From Narthecium ossifragum (taxonomy: Eukaryota > Streptophyta > Magnoliopsida > Dioscoreales > Nartheciaceae): a stretch of 64,000 nucleotides of DNA. The stretch spans positions 22,553,089 through 22,617,088 of the forward strand of contig OY986972.1 of assembly GCA_963920575.1 (NCBI GenBank), written 5' to 3'. The position numbers were made by a program, and so were the translations under genes. Below, piece by piece: positions 12,179 to 24,114 of the stretch (its first letter is position 1; each line of letters starts with the position of its first letter). The notes under the pieces are model-generated. The model did no database searches, had not been told where the DNA came from, and was given only the letters and a program-made list of their open reading frames with translations.

Positions 12179-12434
12179 TTATTCGCGAACACCATATAAA
12201 CCAAACCGATGGTATAACTACAATTATTACACTCGTCGCACGGTGCCCGTGGAAGAGATGACCAAGACTCAGTATCGGCGATACCAGAAGAAGTATGGAC
12301 AGATGATGAGGGCCAAGCAAGCTCAGGAAAGCAGCCAGGACCAGACTGAAACCACCGAGAAGTTTGAGGAAAATACTGCTGGCTCCACGCCAACAGAATC
12401 TTCCAAGAGCAAGTTTTATCGTCCAAAAAAGGAC
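12179..12434 (+). mobile_element. Ty3/gypsy gag-pol spacer-like fragment
   Basis: An open frame reads YNYYTRRTVPVEEMTKTQYRRYQKKYG and continues with a Gln/Lys-rich peptide to 12434. This resembles the basic spacer between gag and protease in some plant gypsy elements and may belong to the same element as 6549-10297. The assignment is tentative. Confidence 0.4.
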
Positions 12435-12765
12435 GATGATGGTGAAGATCGATCTTTTTACACCTTGCTCTCTGTCATTGTTGTCGTGCATATATGATCG
12501 ATCCTTAGCTTCCTTGAAGATCGATCCTTTAAATTGGTGCTCTCTGTCAAGTTAATCCACTTAAATGATCGATTCTTTTCTGATGTGATGATCGATCATT
12601 CATGTTGGAATTGCCCAAATGAGCTCATTTTGACTCCAAACATGATCTAACTCGTACCAGGGTCTGTTGTACCTGAAATAGGATAAAAATAGTTAGTGAA
12701 GAATTGCTCGGAGACTAACAAAGCCAAATTATAAAGGTAATTTGTGCACTTTTCAAGTCTTATCA
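12435..12765 (-). mobile_element. Truncated LTR related to the 3697-5166 solo LTR
   Basis: Read on the minus strand it begins TGATAAGACTTGAAAAGTGC and shares the TGCTCGGAGACTAACAA motif with 5106-5122. The other LTR end is absent. AGGAC occurs at both edges (12430-12434 and 12766-12770), compatible with a 5-bp duplication followed by an internal deletion. It contains several ATCGATC motifs, as the full copy does. Confidence 0.5.
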
Positions 12766-13619
12766 AGGACTGGCACTACTGGTTCCTCTATGACCGCGTC
12801 GCCGACTTCTTCATCGGCTTTCTTAACTTCGACCTTGATCGGGTTGGTTGTCCATCTCTCTGGCTGTGTGGCGAGATCTTCTTTTCTGATCGGCTCCGGC
12901 TAATATTCACTTTTCACTTTTCTCTTTTCTCCTTTCAATGTGAATTCCGCTAATCGCTTCTTGCAGCTCCTCTTGAACTCTTGATGAAGTCGTCGGCCCG
13001 GGCGTCCACCTCTTCCTCGGCGGCCGCCGGGGCTACAACCCTCGTAGTGGTCGGGTGGTGCACGATCTCCCCGTCCTCGATGTGGGTGAAGGCCGATTTG
13101 GCGCTGGCCAACTTCTTGAATGGGGTGATGAGCGGCGACGGCGCCGTGGAGATCTGGCCCCGACGACGACGACGGCGACGGTGATGGGTGGCGACGACGG
13201 CAACGTCATCGAGGAAGAGAATAATGGCTTCGGAGTTGTGGCAGCGAATGGGATGACGATCGGCGACAAGCGGCGACGACGGCAACGTGGAGATTTGGCA
13301 TTGACGACGATGACGGTGATGGGAGGCGACGACGGCGATGCGATCCTTGTGCACGTTCTTTGGATGTAAGTTGTGAAGAGGAGGGTATATGTGTCTTTTG
13401 TAGTGTAAAATGGTGCTACGTCCCCAAATCTTATGATTAGTGTTTTTTATACGCGATAAGTCCATTTTATGGTGCTGGTGCCCCTTCCTCCTTAATTATA
13501 TTAAGTTGGAATTAATTCATGGGTTAGACTTAGCTTGTCTCAAACCCATTTGGATCAGGTTTGGTTGAACCAACCTTTATGTTAGTTTTGTCTTATGGAA
13601 TTCCTTAACTCATGATCCT
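12766..13619. other. Low-complexity GAC/GGC region and unassigned coding-like fragments
   Basis: 12770-12840 (plus) is open and reads WHYWFLYDRVADFF, which I do not recognise. 12960-13170 on the minus strand reads EEEVDARADDFIK near its end, reminiscent of the DUF761 C-terminal motif, but the frame breaks right after it. 13140-13350 is a GACGACGGC-rich imperfect repeat with long spurious frames on both strands. I see no supported gene. Confidence 0.25.
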
Positions 13620-14250
13620 TAGATTGTCAATGAGCATCAAAGAAGAAGAGCAGCCCATAAGTCGATCATGGTCTCATGTGATGCTGGCTTGACGAGGAAC
13701 CGGTGATGATTTCAAGACTCAACAAGGACGGGAAATTTATGGATGAGTTCACCATGACTGATCACGACGCTTTGGAGTCCAAGTATCGGCGTTTATCGAA
13801 CTCTGTCAATGGATTAACATGCCTCTTTGGACATTCTTTTGCTTATTTACTGGATCCCACGACACGGGAGTCAGTAATATTGCTCCCAACAAACAAGGAG
13901 GCTTACTGATCTGAGCTTGGGATTCAACAAGTACACAAATGAATATAAGGCGTTGGGTCGATTCAGTTGTGAGCAAGTATGGGAGATCCTTACTTTGGGC
14001 AGTGATCAATGGAGACCTAGCAATCAAATTCCTCATGAAGTTACTCTTAAGAATCCCTATCTAGTCTCCAGTTTTATTGCATGGGGCACTGCATTGGACA
14101 TTGACAGACGAAACTACTGAAGGTGTTCTCTCATTTGATATGAACGAGGAAACATTCAGAATCATTACGTCCCTGGAGATGCTTAGTATCAACAATGGGA
14201 AACCCCAAAATTCGGCTCTTGAGGAGGCTGACAATAATGTATCATAGTTC
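13620..14250 (+). pseudogene. F-box-associated (FBA) domain relic
   Basis: Pieces in different frames resemble the FBA domain of plant F-box proteins in the expected order: YLLDPTTRESVILLPTN (about 13850), LGFNKYTNEYKALGRF (about 13913), VWEILTLGSDQWR (about 13980), then in another frame GALHWTLTDET and VLSFDMNEETFRII (about 14085-14165). Stops and frameshifts separate them, and no F-box motif is seen upstream. Family members serve as substrate adaptors in SCF ubiquitin ligases; this copy cannot encode one. Confidence 0.65.
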
Positions 14251-17200
14251 ATTTGTGTTGTAGTGTCTTTTTTCTTATTGCTTTTTATGTTTTGTTCTTG
14301 TTTTGGGGGCCGAGTTTTGTGACTATGCATCCTAAACCTACGGATGTTTTATGAAATCTATGTGCTCTTATCATACTGGTATTCCTCTTTGAACTATCAA
14401 GGTAATGCTGATGTTACTGTTTTAGGGTAGTGTATGTCACGTAATGTTCCGTCTAAAATTTTCGTCGTGACACAGTCCACAAACAGAATTCAGGATTGTT
14501 GGTATTGAAGAAACCATTGTATAAAAGAAGATTAAATGTAAGAAAGCATTGTACAGCTAATAAGATCTCCTAATAAAATCAAACTAGGCCAGAAAGACTC
14601 TCCAAAATTCATGTGCAAAAGCAAGAAAGGTACATCTGCTGATAAGAGCTACAATAAAAGGTTGATCCCAACAAGATACATCAAATTAGTTTTGCCATCA
14701 TCTTTTCGCACTCCCTTATGGTAGAAGTCATGAGAAAAACGAAAAAGCCCGATAACTCACTTGATTTGCTGCCTCCATGAGATCCCAAATCTGTCATAGA
14801 GGCACCTTTTGTCTTCTCAGATCTTTCAGCTCATCGGTTGTAATTGTGCCGCTGTTGTTGCTTTCCATTGCCTTCAACATCCCTCTTAATCCAGCAATCT
14901 CCTACTCTAGGAGGCCTTCTGCTAGTGCCCGAGAAGAAATTCTGATTAACTGGACTGGCAACATCCATGGAAATTGATCGTTCGCAAAACATGTCATTAA
15001 AGCGCAGCAAACCTCAATTAAAATATAATCATTGTCCAATCACTATTCTGCAAAGTAGACTAGTGGTCAAGTCCGGAATCGATCCATAGGGAAAACGTTG
15101 AAAACCGAAATCAATTCTCAAAACTCAAATCCTAAGTGTAGTGATCGAAAGGTGGGTTGAATTATCTAAGAATTACCTAAGAAAGCAAGTAAAGTAATCA
15201 GGGTTTGAACCAAGTTAAGAATTATCTAGGGATTACTCAATCCACCCTACCTTCACCTTTAATCTTCTCTAGTTATCCTCTTGTTCCATTCTCTCAATAT
15301 TATGGATCATATGGCTACAAACTCACATGAATCCCTAAAATAAGGTTTTATGCTTTTAACGGCATAACCTATCTTTATTTAGCATACATTGTTTTTGGTT
15401 CAACGATTACCTTAAATTATTTTGCTCCTAATGACCTTGGCATGACCTATCTTCACTTAGCATAGATTATCTCAAAGGCAAACAAAAAATATCATGAATA
15501 CCATCTCATAAATCTGTACAAACAATCACAGAAAGCTTGCACGACTAAAAGTACATCAAGGGAGCACTGCTCCTTCAAATCTCTAATCAATACAACCGTA
15601 TTTATGAGATAATGCATCGAGAAGTTCACAAGAATCAAACTAAAGAAAAACCAAAAACTATACTAGAGTTTCATGAGATCCCTAAATACAAGAAGCTTGC
15701 CACTCATCTTGTGGATGAAGGCCATCGGATCGGGGAAGAAAGCCGTCGCCGTCCGCACCATCGCCATCTCCTCTTTCCTTCTCCAAAGATAGTAAAAAAG
15801 ATGATACATTCGGATGGAATAACTTTATTTATAAGAGAACTCCCGAAATTAGGTTTTGGCAAAGTTGGACATCTATTACAACTCAGATTTCTAAATTAAT
15901 TCTGGCAGTCCACGCCGATCGCAACTGGGTCCAGTCAGTCTGGAATCTAAAAACTTGTCCAACACGAAAGATGTAGATTAGAAAGTCCTCTGTCAGATCT
16001 CGAATATTTCATAATATTTTGAGTTATTTGTAATATTTAGCGAATATTCTTCTGAACATCGAAGGAGCAGTTTTCCAGCTTCTATATATTTTTATATTCT
16101 TCAAAACTGGTATCATTCCATTAGAAATCTCGTAAAGTTTTCAACATAAAAGTTGTAGCTCTTGAAGTCTTATTTAATATCCCAGAATTTCAGGATTTTT
16201 GGCATTTATGGAATTTCTGGTGATTTATTTCTAAACAGTCGACGATTAATTCTAAATTTCCAGATTATGCAGAATTTTGTCTTTTTAGCTGAATTTCTTG
16301 TACTTCTTCACTTAGCATGTCTAAACCTGAAATCAAATAATAAGATATCAAATACAACCACTTTTAAGCTAACAAAGCTAAGTTAAGTGGCTAAAACATA
16401 TATAATTCATGACTCATAAAAAATTAAAGCCGAAGAAGTGATACAATTGGCATAATGTTCTGACACCAGTTAGCCTTTTAAATGCAAGATATGATGCCAA
16501 CAGAGAGATTCTTAAAAAAACTGATCTTAAGATTCATGTTTCAAATGCCTGCACAGTAAAGCTTATTGAGCAGGAAAAGCTTATTGGTACCAAAAGTTAT
16601 GTGACATGAAAAAACAATAGGTGAAGAACAACACATGCGGCGGCCTCTCTCCCCTGACGGCGACGCTCTTTCTCCCCTTCGAAAACTTCACTTTTTTTCT
16701 CCAGGGCGACGGTGACTTCAATTTCCTCTCCAGTGACGGCAACGGCAACGGCGTCGGTCTCTCTATTTCCTCCAGCAACTTCACTCTCCTCTCAGGCCGG
16801 CGACAGTGACTTCGCTTCTATCTCCGGTGAGGGTCTCTCTCTCCTCCGGCAACTTCACTTTAAGTCTCCGGCGATGGCAACAGGCACTAATTGGGCGGCT
16901 ATGAAAACATATCTCTAGGAAGCCAAAATTCAGGTGGTACGTATGACATTGTCCCTGGAGCTTCGCTCAAAAAAGTATATAAATAAACTAAACTACACAT
17001 AAATTGTCGAACATGAATTGAGATTTATACCAGCCGTTTCTCTATTCATTAGATGTATTCATTAAAAATATTCTCATTTGTTCAAAAGCTTACTCATTAG
17101 CCAGGCATGCTAGAGATGGTCCTCGGAGCCAAACGTGGTGGTGTTGGACCCAAGAGGTCCTATATAACTTGTATCTTGTGCTTCTCTATCTTAAATAGTT

Positions 17201-17304
17201 TGTCTGGTTATATATTGTTCAAAAAACAGGGGATAAAAACTTTCTTTTAAGCCTTTGAAACAGATTGGTTGCTAAAGTTAAAAATTGGCAGTGTAACAGG
17301 ACAT
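14251..17304. other. Intergenic; LTR-like repeat possible at about 14985-16440
   Basis: No gene is recognised. 15068-15095 (GTCAAGTCCGGAATCGATCC) resembles the leader-like motif of the LTR at about 3796-3822, and the AT-rich body that follows has similar composition, so this may be an old LTR fragment. Its ends are not resolved. 16640-16880 is CT/GGC-rich low complexity. Confidence 0.3.
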
Positions 17305-17596
17305 GGATTTGTTGCTAAATAGGATCCCTGATATTCACCTTTTGCACTTTAGGACCCCTCCAATGTTTTTTTGCATAATAGGACCCCATACACGTAAGGA
17401 ACTCGTGTATAAACTAATACGTGTATAAACCATACTTATACGCGTACCCATGATACGTGTATAATCAAGAATTATACGTGAATTAGTTTATACACGTGTT
17501 CCTTACGTGTATGGGGTCCTATTATGCAAAAAAACATGGGAGTGGGTCATAAAGTGCAAAAAGTGAATACGATGAGTCCTATTTGACAAAAAATTC
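17305..17596. mobile_element. Foldback MITE (about 290 bp)
   Basis: The two halves are inverted copies. TTTTTTTGCATAATAGGACC with CCATACACGTAAGGAAC (left, 17365-17402) matches its reverse complement at about 17492-17530, and similarity extends outward through ATTCAC and AAATAGGA motifs. The right end (TTTGACAAAAAATTCTGAAA) resembles the right end of the MULE near 44240-44260, suggesting a Mutator-derived MITE. No target duplication was resolved. Confidence 0.6.
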
Positions 17597-18638
17597 TGAA
17601 AATACAACACATTGATCACTGAACAATCTGAAAAATGGCCCTTAAAAATGCAATAATTCATCTTGGAAACTTCTAAAGTCGCCGGAGAAGAAAGTGAAGT
17701 AGCCAAAGAGAGGCGCCAAATAATCCGAAAACTTGCAGACCTTATGCTTTTCTTTAGTTTTTGCTCTGATCTTTTGTTCCGTTTGAAGAGTTAGACTTGA
17801 CCATTGAATTATTGTCTGACAATCTTACTCGGTGCACCACGAACTCGATCGCAGCTGTCCAAACAGCAGGTTGCCTAGCTAGTTTCATTCCAAACCCTAG
17901 GTTTTGCGTAGAAATCAAGTTTAAGAGACTAATATAATACCCGGTGCACCACGTACGTGTACCTGGTCTGCAAGAAGAAAAGGACTTATGTATATCAAAT
18001 AAATCAAACATGCATGTCACGTATACAAGGTCTCCGAGAAGAAAAAGGGTCTTGGACTTGATCTTTGTAATGGTAATTCGTGCCTTGGACTTGATCTTTG
18101 TAATGGTAATTCGTGCCTTCTCGCCTTTCCGAGTAGTTTGACATTTCGCCTGCGATGGAGGGCGCCAAATTGTTTTCTAAGGGTCAGCCTCATGTACCAA
18201 CCGAGTGGTTTTAAGAAGGAGAAATGTTTTGTGCACACACGAGAGGAGAGAGATAGAGAGAATGAAGGAGAGGGAGCGGAGAAGAGCGAGAGAGAATGGG
18301 AGGGAGAGAGGGAGGCGGCATAGCCCCATGAATGTCACCTATTGGGGTACATGCACAAGGCATGTCCCTTTAAGAAGAGACGTGCACATTATTTTTTAGC
18401 GTTAAATTCAACAAGAGCAGAGCGACCCGGCACTAAATTTGATTGAGCCTTGGAGACCAGACAAGTCTTCCGGTGAGAAATCCTATAGCGTTTCTTGATC
18501 TGAGTCTGCCGTCAACCGACGCTCTCCGTGTCTCACCGCCTATCTGTCTCGAGGATTTTTGTATACGAAAGCATTGATACATGCATGCAGCGCCCGTTGA
18601 GTAACAACTTTCCTCAAGAGAGAGTCTCACAGAGAAGA
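17597..18638 (+). promoter_or_regulatory. Upstream region of receptor kinase copy 2
   Basis: Noncoding. It holds a 33-bp tandem duplication (18051-18083 and 18084-18116, starting CTTGGACTTGATC) and a GA-rich stretch (18241-18320) of the kind common in plant 5' regions. No TATA box could be fixed with confidence. An upstream in-frame ATG at 18528 extends the coding frame, but the peptide before 18639 is not signal-like. Confidence 0.35.
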
Positions 18639-21600
18639 ATGATGAGGAAAGCAGATGGTTGGCCTTGCTTTCTCATCTTCTTCATCGGCACTTTCCACAA
18701 CCTATCAACAGCAAGAGACATCCTACCATCATCACACTCCCTTCGCGACGCGAGGGGCGAAACGCTAGTCTCGGCTCTCGGAACCTTCGAATTGGGTTTC
18801 TTCAGCCCAGGGCGCTCAAACAAGAGATATGTAGGCATATGGTACAAGAACATCCCAATTCATACTGTTGTCTGGGTTGCCAACCGTGAGATTCCTCTAG
18901 CAGACGCTGCCGGAGTCATAAAGATCAGAATCGCCGGTGATCTAGCCGTGGTTGACGGCAAAAGCAGAGTTGTCTGGTCTACAGGCGTCTTAGGTACTGC
19001 ATCAAAGCAATTGGCGCAGCTCTTAGAGTCAGGCAACCTTGTTGTTAGAGATGCTCCTGATGGAAGAATCATATGGCAAAGCTTTGATCACCCTTCTGAT
19101 ACATTCCTTCCTGGAATGAAGCTGTCGTCGAGGATGGAACTCGGAATCACGTCTTGGAAGGATGATGATGACCCCTCGTTAGGAGACTACTCTGGTAAGC
19201 TGGAGCTTCGTGGCATGCCGGAAATAAAACTACGGCATGGACATGCATTAATTTCTCGATGCGGGCCTTGGAATGGCCAAGGATTTAGCTCGAAGCCGGA
19301 CATGATCTCCGATGATATACAAAGCTTTATTTTCTTCTCAGACGAGCATGAATCTTACTACCAACATAGCATCAAGGATACCTCAATCATCTATAGAAAA
19401 GTCTTAGAAAAATCAGGCATGTTCCGAATTTTTGTCTGGAACAACCGGACCAGTTCCTGGATTGCTGGATCGGCCGCGCCAAAGGACCAATGCAGCGTTT
19501 ATGGTCAATGTGGAGCTTATGGTGTTTGCAAGGTGGACGACTTGTCTATTTACCTTTGCGAGTGCGTGAAAGGATTCGAACCGAGATCGCCGGCGGATTG
19601 GAAGATAAGGGATTATTCCGGCGGCTGTGTGAGGAAGACAAGGCTGAATTGCCAGAGTGGAGATGGATTTTGGAAGGAGGTAAGGTTGAAGTTGCCAGAC
19701 ACGTCGAGTTCGGTGGTGAATCGAAGCATGAGTGTTGATGAGTGTAGAAAAGAATGCTTGACAATTGTTCTTGCACAGCTTATTCTAGTGCCAACATCAC
19801 TGAAGGGGGGAGTGGGTGCATCATGTGGATAGATGATCTAATAGATCTTAGACGGTTTGATTTGAAAGGGCAAGATCTGTTCTTAAAGCTGGCGGCTAGT
19901 GATTTAGGTACGTTTTCCTTCCTTTCTTTGTTGTTCTTTTACTTGATTTCTTTTTTTCCCCTTCAATTTTGATGAGTCTAGTCGAAGGCAATCAATGCCT
20001 TGTCCCAAATCCCTTGTCTGCTACTAAGATTGAGCTCAGATGAAATTGATGACAAACAGTCGAAATTGTTGGTTAGGTACCATCATTGTTACAACTCAAA
20101 CTAATGAAATGATCTGTTTTTAGATGAAGATGACACCGGGAAATCGTATTTTGCATGGTTACCGGCGATAATTCTCGCAGTCACACTCTGCTTTAGTTTC
20201 CTCTTGCTCCTAACATGCCTTCGTCTGCGTCAAATGAAGCAAAAGGCAGACAAAGGTAAGCCATGAACTTTACTCATAGCTATTAGCAATTCATAAACTC
20301 GAAACTCCAAGAGAAACTTCAGCTACAGTTGTTTCACAGCAAAGAATGCATCACGGGAAAATTTCTCTCTGCTTGATCTTGGAGATGGTAACAAAGCAAC
20401 AGAGTTATCCCAATTCAGCTTTGATACTGTCGTGGCTGCTACCAGTAATTTCTCTGCCATGAATAAGCTTGGAAGCGGAGGGTTTGGACCTGTGTACAAG
20501 GTGTTTAGCATGTTTTCTCTCATCAATTAAACTAGATTATATTCCAAATTCTCACACTCATTAAGTATATCGTGGATCTCTGATGTTTTTTGGAATCAAA
20601 CAGGGGATACTAGCAGATGGACAAGAAGTGGCAGTGAAAAGGCTATCAAGCAGCTCAAGGCAAGGGCTGCTGGAGTTCAAGAATGAAGTGAAGCTGATTG
20701 GTAGGTTGCAGCATACAAACCTTGTGAGACTTGTAGGTTTCTGCACTAAAGGTATAGAGAAGATGTTGATCTATGAGTACATGCCAAATAATAGCTTGGA
20801 CAAACTGCTCTTTGGTAAGTGTTATCCTTCTCATTTCTCCATAATCATGGCCAAAATTTATGCAGCTGTTGTGTCTTAAGTTTGCATCAGAAATTTATTG
20901 TTTGGAAGGGTGGTGAAACAGATCCAACTAAGAGCAAAACACTGAACTGGAGCAAACGCAAGCAAATCATCGAAGGTATTGCACAAGGGCTCCTTTATCT
21001 CCATAAGTACTCTAGATTGAGAGTTATCCACAGAGATCTTAAAGCTGGTAATATCCTTCTAGATGCTGAGTTCAACCCCAAGATATCAGACTTTGGCATG
21101 GCGAGAATCTTCAGCAAAGACCAGAGCCAAGGAAATACAAAAAGAATCGTTGGAACATTGTAAGTCAAGTTCTCATTCATATGCCTAGACTCGCAGATCG
21201 AACTCATTTATAAATGAATCACCAGCAATGATCAAAGTGTTCATGGCAGTGGTTACATGCCTCCCGAGTATGCTTTGCGGGGACACTTTTCGGAGAAGTC
21301 GGATATCTTCAGTTTTGGAGTATTGCTGCTAGAAATAGTCAGTGGCAAGAGGAATACAAACTTTTCACGCATCTGTGACTCATGGAGTCTTCCAGGATAT
21401 GTACGTCCCTTCAACTCTGCATGTATTGACATTTAGGAAACCTACAAAGTAATTTTTTTCTCCCGCAAATGGTTTTGCAGGTATGGGATCTGTGGGAAAA
21501 AGATCGAGCTTTGGAGCTGGTTGATCCAGTATTAGAAGAACAATTTCTGATTGATGAGCTCCTAAGATCTGTTAAAGTGGGTCTGCTGTGTGTTCAAGAG

Positions 21601-21786
21601 AGACCAAAGGACAGACCAAACATGACTACTATCCTTTCCTTTCTTAATAGAGAAGTTGCAAGCATACCTTCTCCCAAGCAACCTGCGTTTTGTATCGTGA
21701 ATTCTTCTGCCAAGTTAGATGCAGATTCTAATAGACGAAGTGTTGAAGCTTCGAACGAGGTCACAGTTTCCTTAGAAGCTCGCTAG
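18639..21786 (+). pseudogene. S-domain (G-type lectin) receptor-like kinase, copy 2, one-base deletion in PAN domain
   Basis: Seven exons: 18639-19907, 20124-20255, 20340-20500, 20604-20814, 20922-21159, 21250-21400, 21481-21786. Start chosen at ATG 18639 because a hydrophobic signal peptide (PCFLIFFIGTF) follows. Then come the bulb-lectin domain (LGFFSPGRSNKRYVGIWYK, VVWVANRE), S-locus glycoprotein region (WQSFDHPSDTFLPGMK), EGF-like cysteines (CSVYGQCGAYGVC), PAN-apple region, TM segment, and kinase with [19 protein letters not shown] and DFGMARIF. Relative to copy 1, one A is missing at about 19761 (GCTTGACAATT versus GCTTGAACAATT). The frame then runs to a stop at 19830, before the TM and kinase. 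Exon lengths sum to 2,468, one short of a multiple of three, so this is the only evident lesion. It could be a real mutation or a sequencing error. If translated as is, it would give a secreted ectodomain-like protein. Confidence 0.88.
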
Positions 21787-22508
21787 TGTAGGTCTGATTT
21801 CCATGCTCCTTTATATATCGGATGTATCGGAACAATATCTAGCTTGCTAATGTAGAACTGAAGCTTTTTGATTTCCTACTTGTATTCATACACAAAACTT
21901 ATTCAAATGGAAATAAAATTAGATTAGATATCATTCTTCGTGAATTGTATTGGACAATGCCTGACCTTATTTCATAACTGCAACCTATAAAGCCTTCTTA
22001 TACAATCCATGAAGCACATTTCCAAATTTTCCTCCCCTAATTGTCATAACAGCAAGCACCTCTCCTGCGTCCATTCTGACTTGAGGATCAGGCGACGTCT
22101 GTCTGATAAAATCTCAGCTTTTACAATATTGTGTCTTGGTCCGACTATTGCACTGCTAAAAACCACAAGCCTGTAACTCTTGGTAGCACTAATCCAGACT
22201 CCATTCTAAGAAATTTTGACGTCTGTCTGATTCATGATTCACAAAAGATATACAATTTACTCGTTTTAATTTAACTTTATTAGCTTTTAAGCAATGCATT
22301 TCTAATAAGTTTCATAGTATTTCAGATACAATAGTTTACAAAAGGAGCTGGATCGATTCCGGGTTTAAAAAAATATCAATTTGGCACTTTCAGCACAGAA
22401 GGGCTTGACAGAACACTTATTATTTAGGGCTCGAGACACCCTACACTTGTCTCGAGCCCAACTAGCTCAATCTGTCCAACTTTGCACTAGGGCTCGAGAC
22501 ACTCTTAG
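21787..22508 (+). other. 3' UTR and duplicated 3' flank of receptor kinase copy 2
   Basis: Near-identical to 2245-2975 downstream of copy 1, including AATAAA-like motifs. No coding sequence. Confidence 0.65.
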
Positions 22509-23081
22509 CGGGTGTTTGATTGGCGTGAAAATGATGTTAAACCAGGATACATTGATGATTTTGCATTAAATTGAAAAGTTAGTTAACTACAAACCATGAT
22601 TTGTTACGTTTTAAAACACGTGGTACAAATTGATAACTCTTGAAACCAGAGGGTACTAAAATGAAATTAACCCTTAATAAAATATAATTATTTTAATAAT
22701 GTAAAATAAATAAATTTTTACTAAAATGATATGACATGTGGCATGTGGGACCCATTAATATTAATATTTTATTATAATAATATATTAACAATATTATTTA
22801 ATACACTACGCATATGTTAATGTTTCTGCATGAGCAAAAAATTTTATATGCTCATAAAAACGTTTATAAAAATGTTTATGAGCTCACAAAAATATTTGCG
22901 TGTAGAAAAACAAACACACATACAAAAAATGTTACTATGCGCGTAAAAATTGTCATACGCTCACAAAAATATTTACGTGCATGTTTAGTGTTGAGTTTGT
23001 GGAGCATGATCATTCCGGACCCGACCATGACCCACTACGCAGAGTTGACGGGGTCCGGGGCAGCGCCCCGGCAGGGATCGA

Positions 23082-24114
23082 CCTAATTATGTTGAATTAG
23101 AGGAGATCAATGATGGTAGTATGGTTAAATCAAAAGCAGTGGAAGAACAGGAAGAACCGCAAACTCCTCCTATTGTAGTTAGAAGAACGAGAAGAGTCAT
23201 TAGACCTCCTTCACATTACTCTCCTTCTTTACATTATCTATTACTAACTGATAATGATGAACCTGAAAGTTATGAAGAAGCCTTGCAGGTCGACGCCCAT
23301 AGAAAATGGAAGTTGGCCATGGATGATGAGATGAAGTCTCTTGCGGCAAATCAGACATGGGATTTGGTTGAGCTGCCTGAAGGGAAGAAGGCTTTACACA
23401 ACAAATGGGTCTACAGACTGAAAGGAGAGAGTGATGAATCAAAACGATACAATGCAAGGTTAGTTGTTAAAGGTTTCGGGCAGAAGGCAGGTATTGACTA
23501 TACTGAGATATTTGCTCCTGTTGTTAAATTGTCTACCATAAGATCTATTTTGAGTATTGTGGATGTAGAGAATTTACATCTTGAACAATTAGATGTAAAG
23601 ACAGCTTTTCTACATGGAAATTTGGAAGAGGACATTTATATGCATCAGCCACAGGGATATATTACAGCAGGGGAAGAGAAGCTTGTATGCAAATTGAAGA
23701 AAAGCTTGTATGGTTTAAAGCAGGCACCAAGGCAATGGTATATCAGATTTGATGGGTTTATGAATACCAATGGATACAAGAGATGTCATTCTGATCACTG
23801 TTGTTATTTCAAGAATTTTAAAAGTTCCTATATTATATTGCTCTTGTATGTGGATGACATGTTGGTTGCAGGATCCGACATGAAAGAAATTTCAAACCTG
23901 AAGAAGGCGCTCTCAAAGGAGTTTGAAATGAAGGATTTAGGTGCTGCAAACCAAATCCTTGGGATGAGAATTAGCATAGATAGAGCGAAAGGAAAATTGA
24001 AGTTGTCGCAGGCTGAATATATTGAGAAGGTACTTAAGAGATTTTATATGGATAATGCTACTCCTGTTCGTACACCATTGGCAAGTCATTTCAAACTATC
24101 TGCTACACAAGGCG
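23082..24114 (+). pseudogene. Copia reverse transcriptase (interrupted, 5'-deleted polyprotein)
   Basis: Open frame with copia RT motifs in order: [50 protein letters not shown], and the catalytic LLLYVDDMLVAG. It resembles the Tnt1/Tork lineage. The frame stops at the nested solo LTR (24115) and continues in register at 26322. With gag, protease and integrase missing, it is a relic. Confidence 0.85.

Noticed and set aside
12950..13465. 171-residue minus-strand frame
   Set aside because: Mostly GAC/GGC repeat; only a short DUF761-like stretch at one end and the frame breaks there.
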